Part shown: positions 45,228 through 53,004 of the stretch, one piece after another | How the letters are laid out: each line of letters begins with the position of its first letter | Numbering within the stretch: the stretch's first letter is position 1 | Source of the DNA: Streptomyces monomycini | Lineage (GTDB): Bacteria > Actinomycetota > Actinomycetes > Streptomycetales > Streptomycetaceae | NCBI RefSeq assembly: GCF_022271435.1 | Contig: NZ_JAFIQY010000013.1 | Location: 62,001 to 126,000, forward strand | Reading direction: 5' to 3' | DNA: 64,000 nt | Made by a program: the position numbers and the translations under genes | The notes under the pieces: generated by a model | The model's input: only the letters and a program-made list of their open reading frames with translations | Database searches by the model: none | What the model was told of the DNA's origin: nothing

Positions 45228-45268
45228 GGTCCCGGCGCGCCCGTCGTCGTCAGCGGCGCGCCGGGACC
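45228..45268 (+). terminator. Terminator hairpin after M4 protease
   Basis: A perfect 14-bp stem (ggtcccggcgcgcc at 45228-45241, complement at 45255-45268) with a 13-base loop, 24 bases after the stop. Confidence 0.85.
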
Positions 45269-45373
45269 ACCGCACGGCTCCGCTCCGCCGGGCCGGGACT
45301 CCGGTACACCCGGCTCCCGGCCCGGCGGAGCGCGTCGCGGTGCCGGAGACCGCGTGGGCTCAGGTCGCCGGAC

Positions 45374-45832
45374 TCACCGGACCGGGATCAGGGTCCGGGC
45401 CTCCTCGGCCGGCCGCGGTCCGAAGATCCGCCGCTCCGCCTCGCTGATCCGTACGTCGTTGATGCTCGCCTCGCGGCGCCGCATCAGGCCCTCGCCGGTG
45501 AACTCCCACAGTTCGTTGCCGTAGCCGCGCCACCACTGGCCGGTGGCGTCGTGGCACTCGTACTGGAACCGCACCGCGATCCGGTCGTCCTGGAAGGACC
45601 ACAGTTCCTTGCGCAGGGCGTAGTCGAGCTCCCGGGACCACTTCTCGCGGAGGAAGGCCGTGATCTCGGCGCGGCCGGTGAGAAAAGTGTCCCGGTTCCG
45701 CCAGACCGTGTCCTCGGTGTAGGCGAGGGCCACCTGTTCGGGGTCGCGGGTGTTCCAGGCGTCCTCGGCGGCCTGGACCTTCCGCAGGGCGCTCTCCCGG
45801 TCGAACGGCGGGAGCGGGGGGCGTGGCGTCAT
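45374..45832 (-). CDS. NTF2/SnoaL-like protein (DUF1348 type)
   Basis: 152 residues with the cone-shaped NTF2-like fold: AAEDAWNTRDPEQVALAYTE, TVWRNRDTFLTGRAEITAFL, REKWSRELDYALRKELWSFQ and WRGYGNELWEFTGEGL. These are the hallmark stretches of DUF1348. No catalytic role is established. It is divergent from a TetR regulator gene across about 100 bases with two palindromes, so it is the likely target of that regulator. The start has AGGAG ahead of it. Confidence 0.9.
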   Translation of the reverse strand: MTPRPPLPPFDRESALRKVQAAEDAWNTRDPEQVALAYTEDTVWRNRDTFLTGRAEITAFLREKWSRELDYALRKELWSFQDDRIAVRFQYECHDATGQWWRGYGNELWEFTGEGLMRRREASINDVRISEAERRIFGPRPAEEARTLIPVR

Positions 45833-45860
45833 GACGGACTCCTTGCAGGAGGAACCACAC

Positions 45861-45878
45861 GGAGAACGGTCGTTCTCC
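45861..45878. promoter_or_regulatory. Candidate TetR operator 1
   Basis: ggagaacggtcgttctcc is an 18-base near-perfect palindrome (only the central two bases differ) in the divergent promoter region. It shares GAGAACG.TCGTTCTC with the second site. Confidence 0.75.
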
Positions 45879-45896
45879 GCATCCTCCGCTACTCTA

Positions 45897-45912
45897 GAGA
45901 ACGATCGTTCTC
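45897..45912. promoter_or_regulatory. Candidate TetR operator 2
   Basis: gagaacgatcgttctc is a perfect 16-base palindrome, centred about 35 bases from the first site and 21 bases before the regulator start. The pair suggests autoregulation together with control of the NTF2-like gene. Confidence 0.8.
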
Positions 45913-45932
45913 GGCGAAAGCGGGAGGCCCTC

Positions 45933-46520
45933 GTGCACCAGGAAGAAGCCCGGGTACGGCTGCTCGACGCCGCCGAGGAACTGTTCTACGCCCGCGGCAT
46001 CCAGGCCGTGGGCATGGACGAGATCCGTGCCGCGTCCGGCGTGTCCCTCAAGCGGCTCTACCAGTCCTTCCCCTCCAAGCACGAGCTGGTGGAGTCCTGC
46101 CTCCGGCACCGCGACGAGCGCTGGCGCGCGGCCCTGGCCGGCCACGTGAAGGAGCACGCCGCCACGCCCGAGGACGCGCCGGCGGCCGTCTTCGACTGGC
46201 TGCACGCCTGGTTCACCACGCCGGGTTTCCGGGGTTGCGCCTTCATCAACGCCTTCGGCGAGCTGGGCGCGGTCTCCGAAGGGGTGGCCCGCGCCGCGCG
46301 CGACCACAAGGACGCCGTGTACGCGTACGTCTTCGGCCTCGTACGGGAGCTGCCGGCCGGCGATCCGGCCGCGCTGGCCGAGCAGTTGACGCTGCTGATC
46401 GACGGCGCCATCACGACGGCCACGATCAACGGCGACCCGGACACGGCTCTGCGCGCCCGCGATGCCGCCGTGACACTGGTGAGGGCGGCGACGGGACCGC
46501 GGGGGGAATCAAGCGCATGA
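45933..46520 (+). CDS. TetR-family transcriptional regulator
   Basis: 195 residues from GTG 45933, which sits behind GGGAGG. The N-terminal helix-turn-helix reads RVRLLDAAEELFYARGIQAV, GMDEIRAASGVSLKRLYQSF and PSKHELVESCL, a typical TetR DNA-binding domain. The ligand-binding half (HAWFTTPGFRGCAFINAFGE) matches the subgroup with GF.GCAF.NA. It probably represses itself and the divergent NTF2-like gene through the two palindromes between them; the inducer is unknown. Confidence 0.9.
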   Translation: MHQEEARVRLLDAAEELFYARGIQAVGMDEIRAASGVSLKRLYQSFPSKHELVESCLRHRDERWRAALAGHVKEHAATPEDAPAAVFDWLHAWFTTPGFRGCAFINAFGELGAVSEGVARAARDHKDAVYAYVFGLVRELPAGDPAALAEQLTLLIDGAITTATINGDPDTALRARDAAVTLVRAATGPRGESSA

Positions 46521-46991
46521 GGCCTTGAGGTCCTGAGGTCCTGAGTCACGCCCCCGAGACAGGGGACAACGCGCTCCTCGGACCATGCTTTGGGGAAAGC
46601 TTCGGCACGCCGTGCTTATCCGGAAACAGAAACGGAACACCGCGTTTCCCGACCCCCGCACTTCGGCCTCCGTCACGTCCGGTACCGCATCACACCCGGT
46701 ATCGCATCACACCCGGTACCGCGTCGCGCCCGGTACTGCCTCACGCCCGGCACTGCGTCACGCGCGGCAGCCGCGGATTCCTTCGTCGGGCGTAGCCGGT
46801 CAGTCCGCCGCATTCGCCGCGTCCACGCGGCTGCGCCAATTCCTCGGTGAAGTGCGCGATGAATTCGGCCTTCCTCTTGTCCGGCCGCCGGACACCCGTG
46901 ACGCTTGCCGTCCCGCCCTCACCTGCGGGGTTCTCCCCGTGCGTACGGACGGGAAATCCGAGCACGAGTTCTACGGACCGAGGAGCACGGC
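46521..46991. other. Intergenic region with 17-bp repeats, no gene supported
   Basis: About 470 bases between the TetR gene and a pair of small genes. It holds the five-copy repeat described separately. The frames here are poor and lack starts. Confidence 0.5.
46679..46763. repeat. Five-copy 17-bp tandem repeat
   Basis: Five units of the type ccggtaccgcatcacac at 46679, 46696, 46713, 46730 and 46747, each differing by a few bases. The period is constant and is not a multiple of three, which argues against a coding repeat. Confidence 0.9.
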
Positions 46992-47240
46992 ATGGCGTGG
47001 ACCGCCGGAGGTGGCACCATCGCACCGGGTGCCACACAGGAATGGACGTTCGACTGGGGCGGCAACGGGGACGTCGGCCCGCAATTGATTCAGGCTCGCC
47101 CGCTCAACCCCAACGGGCTCTTGTTCACCACGGAGATCGGTGAAGTGCTGGACGGCAACAACCACCTTTCCTACCGGGCCCGGGTCCGTAATGCCGGGCC
47201 CCTGACCGTCACCTTCCAATGGCGCGGCGGGAGCGTGTAG
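46992..47240 (+). CDS. Small beta-rich protein, unknown
   Basis: 82 residues starting MAWTAGGGTIAPGATQEWTF, then DWGGNGDVGPQLIQARPLNP and a C-terminal strand pair (SYRARVRNAGPLTVTFQWRG). AGGAG lies at eight bases. It has no signal peptide. The pattern suggests a single small beta-sandwich or lectin-like fold. The next gene starts two bases after its stop, so the two are co-translated. Confidence 0.75.
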   Translation: MAWTAGGGTIAPGATQEWTFDWGGNGDVGPQLIQARPLNPNGLLFTTEIGEVLDGNNHLSYRARVRNAGPLTVTFQWRGGSV

Positions 47241-47242
47241 CC

Positions 47243-47455
47243 ATGGCCACGATTCAGGTACTGCTCGACGAATCGGGCGCGATCGTGGGCACCACGCAGG
47301 GCCCCGACTCCGCCTCCGGCGAATCCGCCCCGGAACAGGTGGGGCTCGTGGCCGGGCCGGGTCAGCAGCTGGTCGAGGTCGAGGTCGCCGACGCGCTGCT
47401 GGAGGGCTCTCCGGCGGAGCTCCACACCCATCTCCGGACCAACCTGCTCGGCTGA
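47243..47455 (+). CDS. Small protein, partner of the preceding gene
   Basis: 70 residues: MATIQVLLDESGAIVGTTQG, then EQVGLVAGPGQQLVEVEVAD and ELHTHLRTNLLG. No signal peptide. I recall similar short proteins in Streptomyces but no function. Its tight coupling to the 82-residue gene suggests a two-protein unit. A hairpin follows. Confidence 0.72.
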   Translation: MATIQVLLDESGAIVGTTQGPDSASGESAPEQVGLVAGPGQQLVEVEVADALLEGSPAELHTHLRTNLLG

Positions 47456-47490
47456 GGCACGGAAACGGACAACCGGCAGGAAAAGCAGGC

Positions 47491-47517
47491 GCGGCCCCCG
47501 GTTCAGGCCGGGGCCGC
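47491..47517 (+). terminator. Hairpin after the small two-gene operon
   Basis: gcggcccccgg at 47491-47501 pairs with ccggggccgc at 47508-47517 (one bulged C), with a 6-base loop followed by gtt, 35 bases after the stop. Confidence 0.75.
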
Positions 47518-47842
47518 GTTCCGCTGCGGTCCGCCGGGCGGGACAGGCGGGGCGGGCGGGACAGGCGGGACGGGCCCCTCCGGCGGTCGGCCGCCGTCGC
47601 CACAGGCAGTGACGACACCGTTCACCCTCTTATGAGCAGTCGTTACGCGATCGCCGGATTGCCGCAACGGAGGGGAGCCAACATCATTCGACGTAGGGTT
47701 TTCCTCCTGGCCCGCGCCCCGAACCATCGACTGGAAACACTGTGCACCTCCCCCGCTCCCGGCCGTTCCCCGGGCGGACCCGGGCCCGTACACCTGTACT
47801 CGCAGAGGTGCCCGTGGCCGCCGCGCCCTCACAGGCCACACG
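47518..47842. other. Intergenic region upstream of the histidine kinase
   Basis: About 325 bases. A short frame upstream and out of register with the kinase has no support. No response-regulator gene is present. The kinase promoter should lie here. Confidence 0.45.
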
Positions 47843-49237
47843 GTGAGCGCCGGCCAGCCGGGGGCCGGCACGCACCGGTGGCGGCGTCTGCCTTCCTGGA
47901 CGGCGACGCTGCGGTGGAAGGCCGCGCTGTTCATCATGGTGATGTGCTGCTTCCTGGCCGCGGTCCTCGGCGTGCTGGTCCACGTCCTGGTCAGCCGGCA
48001 GAGCGAGGAGCAGGCACGGAACGCGGCCCTGGACCGGCTGGACTCGGTGGTCGAGACGTACGTGGCCGGGGAACCGCTCAGCCATGACGCGCGCCTGGAC
48101 CCGCCGGGCCTGCCGCCCGCGCTGCGCGACATGGCACGGCGGGGCGAGCGCGGCACCCAGCTCGGCGAGCGCGGCGGGCGCCCCACGATGTGGGCGGTGA
48201 CCCCCGCCGACAGCAGGGTTCTGGCCGTCGGCCAGGACTACAGCCAGCGGGCGGCGGTCATCAGCGGGCTCGACCAGGCCATCATCGGGTCGTCGGCCGT
48301 CGCCATCACCCTGACGCTCGTCGTCGGCCTCTACGCCACCAGGAGCGTCACCCGGCGTCTGCACCGCACCGCGCAGGTGGCGCGCCGGATCAGCGACGGC
48401 GATCTCGACGCGCGGGTGGACGATCCTCGCGCGCAGTGCCCCGGGTACGCGCGGGACGAGACCGCCGCCGTGGCCGCCGCACTCGACGCGATGGCCGCAA
48501 GCCTGCAGAGCAAGCTGCACAGCGAGCAGCGGTTCACCGCCGACGTCGCCCACGAGCTGCGCACCCCGCTCACCGGTCTGCACGCCGCCGCCGAGCTGCT
48601 GCCCGCCGGGCGGCCCACCGAGATGGTGCAGGAGCGCGTCCAGGCCATGCGGCGGCTGACCGAGGACCTGCTGGAGATCTCCCGGCTGGACGCGGAGGTG
48701 GAGCGCGCCGATCTCGACGTGCACCTGCTCGGGCCGCTGGCCGAGCGCGCGGTACGGGCCACCGGACGCACGGCGGAGGTCCGGGTGGTACGGGACTGCC
48801 GGGTGGAGACCGACCAGCGGCGGCTGGAGCGCGTCCTGGGCAACCTCGTCGCCAACGCGCACAAGCACGGCCGTCCGCCGGTGGTCCTGACCGTCGACGG
48901 GCCGGTGGTCACGGTGCGCGACCACGGGGACGGCTACCCCGACGAGCTGCTGGCCGAAGGACCCCAGCGCTTCCGCACCCGGCCCGGGAAGGGCCGGAAG
49001 GGCGGCGGGCACGGCCTCGGGCTGACGATCGCCGTCGGGCAGGCCCGCGTCCTCGGTACGACCCTGCGCTTCTCCAACGCCCCCGACGGTGGCGCCGTCG
49101 CCGAACTCACCGTCCGCCTGCCGGACACGGACCGGCGTCCCGCGACGGACAGCACTTCTCCGGCGGGGGACGATCAGCGCGGCGACACACCGCTGCCTCC
49201 GGGGGCGGACGCTCCGCAAGGGCCGCAGGAACACTGA
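47843..49237 (+). CDS. Orphan sensor histidine kinase
   Basis: 464 residues from GTG 47843. Two membrane helices (about 26-50, ALFIMVMCCFLAAVLGVLVH; and about 148-168, IIGSSAVAITLTLVVGLYAT) frame an extracellular sensor of about 95 residues. HAMP follows, then HisKA with His237 in DVAHELRTPLTGLHAA, and HATPase with NLVANAHKHG, VRDHGDGYP and GGGHGLGLTIAVG. It autophosphorylates at His237 and passes phosphate to a response regulator. None is adjacent, since the neighbours are small genes and a GntR gene. The C-terminal 40 residues are disordered. Confidence 0.92.
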   Translation: MSAGQPGAGTHRWRRLPSWTATLRWKAALFIMVMCCFLAAVLGVLVHVLVSRQSEEQARNAALDRLDSVVETYVAGEPLSHDARLDPPGLPPALRDMARRGERGTQLGERGGRPTMWAVTPADSRVLAVGQDYSQRAAVISGLDQAIIGSSAVAITLTLVVGLYATRSVTRRLHRTAQVARRISDGDLDARVDDPRAQCPGYARDETAAVAAALDAMAASLQSKLHSEQRFTADVAHELRTPLTGLHAAAELLPAGRPTEMVQERVQAMRRLTEDLLEISRLDAEVERADLDVHLLGPLAERAVRATGRTAEVRVVRDCRVETDQRRLERVLGNLVANAHKHGRPPVVLTVDGPVVTVRDHGDGYPDELLAEGPQRFRTRPGKGRKGGGHGLGLTIAVGQARVLGTTLRFSNAPDGGAVAELTVRLPDTDRRPATDSTSPAGDDQRGDTPLPPGADAPQGPQEH

Positions 49238-49284
49238 GGGCGTTGCGGACGGATCGGCCCAACAGGACCCGTCTGTCCGCACCT

Positions 49285-49297
49285 TGACGTAACGTCA
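49285..49297. promoter_or_regulatory. Candidate GntR operator
   Basis: tgacgtaacgtca is a perfect inverted repeat around one central base, 68 bases before the GntR start. The position and size fit autoregulation. Confidence 0.55.
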
Positions 49298-49364
49298 CCG
49301 GTACGCTGGACACCTGCCCGACGCCGGTACGGAGCCCCCGCGAGGGGCCCACCCAGGGAGCGAT

Positions 49365-50099
49365 GTGAAGCACCTCGGACCGATCACCGGCCAGGAGCGG
49401 CTGCGCGACCGTGCGGCGCACGCCCTGCGCGCCGCGCTGATCGCCGGCGAACTGCGCCCCGGCACCGTGCACTCCGCCCCGGCGCTCGCCGCCGGATTCG
49501 GCATCTCGGCGACGCCCGTACGGGAAGCGATGCTCGACCTGGCACGGGAGGGGCTGGTCGAGCCGGTGCGCAACAAGGGGTTCCGGGTCACCGAGGTGAG
49601 CGAGCGCGATCTCGACCAGTTCGCGGAGATCCGTGCCCTGATCGAGGTGCCGACCGTGGGCCGGGTGGTCCGGCTGGCCGCCCGTGACCAGCTGGCCGCG
49701 CTGCGTCCGCTCGCCGAGGAGATCGTCCGCGCCGCGCGCGACCACGACCTCATCGGCTATCTGGAAGCCGACCGCCGCTTCCACCTGGGCTTTCTGGCGC
49801 TCTCGGGCAACGCGCGGCTCGTGGAGACCGTCGGCGACCTGCGCAAGCGCTCCCGCCTGTACGGGCTGACCGGTCTCGACGAGCGCGGCGAGCTGCTGCC
49901 TTCGGCGCAGGAGCACCTGGAGCTGCTGGACCTGGCGCTGGCGGGCGACGCCACGGGGGCGGAGGCGTGCATGGCGCGCCATCTGGGGCACGTGAGGTCA
50001 CTGTGGGCGCGGCCCGGGGACGAGCCTGCCGGGCGACACGCCGTGCGGGGCGGTCGGAGGACGGCCGCGGCCCGGGCCCGTACGGCTTCGGGGTCCTGA
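49365..50099 (+). CDS. GntR/FadR-family (FCD) transcriptional regulator
   Basis: 244 residues from GTG 49365 behind AGGGAG. The N-terminal winged helix reads HALRAALIAGELRPGTVHSA, PALAAGFGISATPVREAMLD and LAREGLVEPVRNKGFRV. The C-terminal FCD domain (EIRALIEVPTVGRVVRLAAR, LIGYLEADRRFHLGFLALSG, EHLELLDLALAGDA) normally binds a metal and a carboxylic-acid ligand. No metabolic target gene adjoins it; the downstream collagenase gene is a possible target. The C-terminal 20 residues are basic. Confidence 0.9.
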   Translation: MKHLGPITGQERLRDRAAHALRAALIAGELRPGTVHSAPALAAGFGISATPVREAMLDLAREGLVEPVRNKGFRVTEVSERDLDQFAEIRALIEVPTVGRVVRLAARDQLAALRPLAEEIVRAARDHDLIGYLEADRRFHLGFLALSGNARLVETVGDLRKRSRLYGLTGLDERGELLPSAQEHLELLDLALAGDATGAEACMARHLGHVRSLWARPGDEPAGRHAVRGGRRTAAARARTASGS

Positions 50100-50339
50100 G
50101 AGCGGCTGCGGGCGAGGTCCGGGCCGGCAGGGGGCGGGGCGTCCGGGGACGACGGGCCGGAGCGCTGAGCAGCCGGGGGGCCGAAAGGCGTATCCGACGG
50201 GTTGTCAGTGCAATGTCACATTACTAGGTTACGGGGCGCACAGCGGCCCGATGTGGCGTCAACTCCCGTATGTGACACGCCAGTTGCGCGGCCGCGTGTG
50301 CGCGTACGTGCCGTACACGCCTCTCCACAGGAGCAGCCG

Positions 50340-52691
50340 GTGTTTCCGTTACGCACTGTGTGCAAGGGCCTGCTCAGCGCCGCTCTGTCGGTGGGACTCG
50401 CCCTCCCCGCGGCCCAGGCCGCCCAAGGCGCGGCACCCGCCCGGCCACCGGCCGCCGCGACGGCCTCCCCGGTAGCGGCCTTCCCGGTAGCGGCCTCCCC
50501 CCGCGGACCGGACGGCAGCGGCACCGACCGGGCCGCCCGATTCGCCGACGCCCCCGACCGGGCGGCGCGGGACCTCCCGCCCGGCAACGGCCGCGTCCCC
50601 CGGGGCCGTCCCCCCGGCGACCTGCTGCGGGACACTTCCGACGCGCCCCACCGCCCGAGCACCACGACCCCCTGCACCCTGGACGCGCTGACCCGCCTCG
50701 GCCCGGACGCCCTCGCCGGCTTCCTCACCGATCCGGCCGTCACCGTCGAGGGCTGTCTGCGCGGCCTGATCTGGACCTGGGACGCGCGGCTCGCCCCCGT
50801 GATGTCGCGGGCGCACGTACAGGCCGTGTCCCGCCGGGTCGGCGCGCTCGCGCCGGGGCATGACGCGACGGACGCCACCCACCTGTACGAGCTGTTCACC
50901 TACCTGCACGCCGTCGTCTACCACGACTTCTCGCGCGGCGAGATCGATGTGACGGACGCGCCCACGGTCGGGGCGATGCGGGCGGCCGTCGCCGCGTACG
51001 GGACCGCGGCCCGCACCTTCGAGCCCACCCGGCACAACGCCGAGACGCTGCGGGAAGCCCTCACGACGGCGAGCGCGCCCGGGCTGCGCCAGCACCAGCT
51101 TCCGCTGGTCGTCAGGGTTCTCGGCACCATGGGGCCCGGCAAGCCGACCGCCACGGACCCGGTGTGGGGCGGCGCCGCCCTCGCCGCCCTCACCGTCAAC
51201 TACCTCGGCGTGTACCCCGGCAACAACGACACCGCCTTCCGGGCGGCCGTCACCGCCGACGCCGGGTACCGCGCCGCCTTCCGCGCCTTCTCCGGACACA
51301 CGCACCTGAAGGGGACGGTGAACGCCTGGGTGGTGCGCGACGCCCTGGGCGAGTACGGCCGCTTCGGGCAGATCGAGGAACTCAAGCCCGCCGTCGTCAG
51401 TGACCTCGGCGCGCTGCTGACCGTCGCGGAAACCAACTTCGGCCGCCGCAGCGCGCCTTGGGCCGGTGTGGCGGGCTGGCTGAACTACTACGGCGTCTGC
51501 GCGCGGTACGCCATCTGCCTCCCGCAGATCGAGCGCGAGATCTACCCGCACACGTACACCTACGACCGGGGCGCCCTCGAAGTCCGTACCGCACTCGACC
51601 GGACCACCGTCGACCAGCTCTACTACGCGAGCAAGAAGGTCAGATCCCAGTTCTTCCGGGTGCTCGGCACGGACACGCCGCTGGCCGGTGACGCCAACGC
51701 CACGCTGCACGTCCACCTGTACGCGTCCCGGTCCGAGTACGAGATCATGCACCCGCTGCTGACCGGCATGGGCACCGACAACGGCGGTGTCTACATCGAG
51801 AACGGGGCGACCTTCTACACGTACCAGCGGCGCGTGCCGCAGGACTCCACCCTCACCCTCGAAGAGCTGTTCCGGCACGAGTACACCCACTACCTGAACG
51901 GCCGCTGGGCCGTACCGGGCAGCTTCGGTGACGCGCCCTGGTACACCGGCGACCTCACCACGGCCATGGACGAGGGGACGGCCGAGTTCTTCGCCGGGGG
52001 CACCCGCGACGACGGGATACGGGTACGCAAATCGCTGGTCGCGGGCGTCATCGCGGACACGGCCGGCGGCGGCCCGCGGATGAGTGTCGACCGGCTGCTG
52101 CACGCCACGTACGCCGGCGACGGCTTCCGCTTCTACCACTACGCCGGCACCTTCTTCGAGTTCCTGTGGCAGCAGCGCCCGTCGCTGATCCGGGAGATGT
52201 ACGGCTACCAGCGCGCCGACGACCCGAAGGGGTTCGACGCCTGGCGGAGCAGGCTGGGCGCGGACAGTGCGCTCCAGCGGGCGTACGACGCGTTCCTCGA
52301 CGCGCGGATCGCCGAGGTCGACGACCTGTACGTGCCCCGCACCACCTTCCACCCGGTCGCCTCGCTGCGCTTCGCCGAGGCGTCCGAGGTCCGGGCGGCC
52401 CTCGCCACCGCCACGTCCCTCACCCCGGCATGCACGGGCAGCGGCGAGACGGCCGGCCGGGCCCGCTTCACCTGCACCGGCCGGATCACCGCCAACCTCG
52501 CCGACGCCCGCGACCCCGACCGGGTGTTCGCCGACATGTCGGAGACCGTCGACTACTTCCTGCTGGACCGGGCCGGTGCCGCGGCCGACAACCTCGCCGA
52601 CATGGACTGCTTCTTCGGGGCCGTGGACGTCTGGTCCGACGGCCGGGCCGGGAGCGCGTCCTACACGTGTGAGGGCCCGCTGCGCAGCTGA
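50340..52691 (+). CDS. Secreted M9-family collagenase
   Basis: 783 residues. GTG 50340 lies six bases behind CAGGAG; the longer frame from 50202 would place the signal peptide internally. The signal peptide ends near LPAAQA. An activator-like helical region covers about residues 100-400, then the peptidase domain has zinc ligands His513 and His517 in FRHEYTHYLNGRW and Glu545 in TTAMDEGTAEFFAGG. The C-terminal domain (about 680-783) has paired Cys (PACTGSG, FTCTGR, DMDCFF, YTCEG). It degrades collagen or gelatin extracellularly. An inverted repeat aatgt-c-acatt at 50212-50222 lies upstream. Confidence 0.92.
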   Translation: MFPLRTVCKGLLSAALSVGLALPAAQAAQGAAPARPPAAATASPVAAFPVAASPRGPDGSGTDRAARFADAPDRAARDLPPGNGRVPRGRPPGDLLRDTSDAPHRPSTTTPCTLDALTRLGPDALAGFLTDPAVTVEGCLRGLIWTWDARLAPVMSRAHVQAVSRRVGALAPGHDATDATHLYELFTYLHAVVYHDFSRGEIDVTDAPTVGAMRAAVAAYGTAARTFEPTRHNAETLREALTTASAPGLRQHQLPLVVRVLGTMGPGKPTATDPVWGGAALAALTVNYLGVYPGNNDTAFRAAVTADAGYRAAFRAFSGHTHLKGTVNAWVVRDALGEYGRFGQIEELKPAVVSDLGALLTVAETNFGRRSAPWAGVAGWLNYYGVCARYAICLPQIEREIYPHTYTYDRGALEVRTALDRTTVDQLYYASKKVRSQFFRVLGTDTPLAGDANATLHVHLYASRSEYEIMHPLLTGMGTDNGGVYIENGATFYTYQRRVPQDSTLTLEELFRHEYTHYLNGRWAVPGSFGDAPWYTGDLTTAMDEGTAEFFAGGTRDDGIRVRKSLVAGVIADTAGGGPRMSVDRLLHATYAGDGFRFYHYAGTFFEFLWQQRPSLIREMYGYQRADDPKGFDAWRSRLGADSALQRAYDAFLDARIAEVDDLYVPRTTFHPVASLRFAEASEVRAALATATSLTPACTGSGETAGRARFTCTGRITANLADARDPDRVFADMSETVDYFLLDRAGAAADNLADMDCFFGAVDVWSDGRAGSASYTCEGPLRS

Positions 52692-53004
52692 CCGGCGGGC
52701 GGCGGGGCGCGGAAAGACAGTTCACGCCCCGTCTCACGCCCCCGATCAGGCGGCGTTTCGAACAACCGCACGTAGATTTCACACAGCCGTAATCTCCCTT
52801 CCTCCCGGCAGGCGTGCCACCGAGGTTGCCGCCGGAGCCCTCCCCTCCCGACCGGGCATTTCGGACACCCGAGGCCCGGCCGTGCGTGGTGACGTGCGTC
52901 CGCACCGCGTCGGAACGGCAGAATCCGCAGGGGCACGCAACCGCGGGTACGCCCCGCGCCCGTGCGGCGTGCGCCGCCGGTAGGGACGTCAGGGAGGAAG
53001 TTCG
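52692..53004. other. Intergenic region before the permease
   Basis: About 313 bases. No supported gene was found on either strand. AGGGAGGAAG at the right end is the permease ribosome-binding site. Confidence 0.5.

Noticed and set aside
46679..46763. CRISPR array
   Set aside because: The 17-bp units are contiguous without spacers, so this is a tandem repeat and not a CRISPR array.
50349..52352. 667-codon minus-strand frame opposite the collagenase
   Set aside because: Val/Gly/Arg-rich shadow. The collagenase zinc motif and signal peptide lie on the plus strand.
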